17,745 nucleotides of DNA from Baffinella frigidus (lineage: Eukaryota; Cryptophyceae; Cryptomonadales; Baffinellaceae): NCBI GenBank assembly GCA_026770585.1, contig MU646498.1, positions 561,175 to 578,919 of the forward strand. The letters run 5' to 3'. Of the stretch, positions 17,347 to 17,745 are shown piece after piece. How positions within the stretch are numbered: position 1 is the first letter of the stretch; every line of letters begins with the position of its first letter. Below the pieces are notes generated by a model. It was given only the letters and a program-made list of their open reading frames with translations. It had not been told where the DNA came from and made no database searches. The translations under genes were made by a program, and so were the position numbers.

Positions 17347-17365
17347 GTGCTTCACAGAGACACGT

Positions 17366-17527
17366 CCACACAGCGGCCTTCGAAGGGATTTCGAATAGTC
17401 CTTAAGCGAGAAGACCTAGGACCCTACGTTAGGCAATCCGTAGGGACATAGAGGGGGTCCCTACGGATAAGGTAACGGAAACTCGGGCTCTCAGCGCTCG
17501 AAAATTCCTTCGTAGCCCGCTGTGTGG
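17366..17527. mobile_element. CCACACAGCGG family element, copy 5 (intron 15)
   Basis: Ends CCACACAGCGGCCTTCGAAGG / CCTTCGTAGCCCGCTGTGTGG, with the interior orientation of copy 2. It lies between exon 15 and the exon 15 echo. Confidence 0.9.
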
Positions 17528-17528
17528 G

Positions 17529-17568
17529 GTGCCCCTTCACAACCGCGCCCCACCTCGATACGCTCCAG
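17529..17568 (+). pseudogene. Exon 15 3'-end echo (intron 15)
   Basis: GTGCCCCTTCACAACCGCGC and on to CGCTCCAG|gtgcgt repeats the last 40 bases of exon 15 (17307-17346) with two substitutions and a retained donor. It begins two bases after the MITE-like element and has no acceptor. Confidence 0.85.
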
Positions 17569-17582
17569 GTGCGTTTCGGGTT

Positions 17583-17745
17583 TGTCTTGAGGGTTTGGTT
17601 CAGGGTTTGACCCTAACACCTTAACCCTAAATCCTAAACCCCAAACCCCAAACCCCAAACCCCAAACCCCAAACCCCAAACCCCAAACCCCAAACCCCAA
17701 ACTCCAAACCCTAAACCCTAAACCTTAAACCCTAAACCCTAAACC
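17583..17745. repeat. Telomere-like arrays at the right edge (G-rich then C-rich)
   Basis: A short GGGTTTG/GGGTTCA stretch (17583-17610) switches to CCCTAAA/CCCCAAA, which runs off the window. C-rich orientation at the right end argues against a chromosome terminus here. Confidence 0.88.

Overview
This is nuclear DNA of a eukaryote, probably a unicellular alga or other protist. The coding pieces are short, GC-rich at third positions and split by spliceosomal introns. Degenerate telomere-type heptamers (CCCTAAA, with CCCTGAA and CCCCAAA variants) run through the window in both orientations. The TTTAGGG/TTCAGGG mixture recalls green plants/algae and alveolates. I cannot name the species.

One gene explains all the coding signal: a + strand serine carboxypeptidase of peptidase family S28 (lysosomal Pro-X carboxypeptidase / thymus-specific serine protease type). 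I reconstruct 15 exons between about 2511 and 17346. They join in phase to about 401 residues: signal peptide, WF-x-Q-x-LDHF motif, GGEGP, EHRFYG, the catalytic-serine motif GGSYPGM (Ser187), [20 protein letters not shown] and the [10 protein letters not shown] region. The exons carrying the catalytic Asp and His should lie past the right edge, so the gene is 3'-partial. None of the long ORFs I examined, other than those that overlap these exons, looks real; they are low-complexity readings of repeats.

Layout: 1-770 is a degenerate telomere-like block. 770-2490 is gene-free, with nested inverted-repeat elements. 2511-2649 is the signal-peptide exon. 2650-17346 holds the other 14 exons in introns of 0.35-2.2 kb. 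17347-17745 is the start of the last intron.

The striking feature is how the introns are built. Most contain extra, truncated copies of the edges of the flanking exons, often with splice sites kept ('exon echoes'). These are interleaved with several families of short inverted-repeat (MITE-like) elements and with telomere-like arrays. Exons 12 and 13 each have additional copies that would splice in the same phase, so alternative or mutually exclusive use is possible. One intron is GC-AG, with its donor end present several times. A perfect 44-bp inverted copy of the exon 8 acceptor region lies in the preceding intron.
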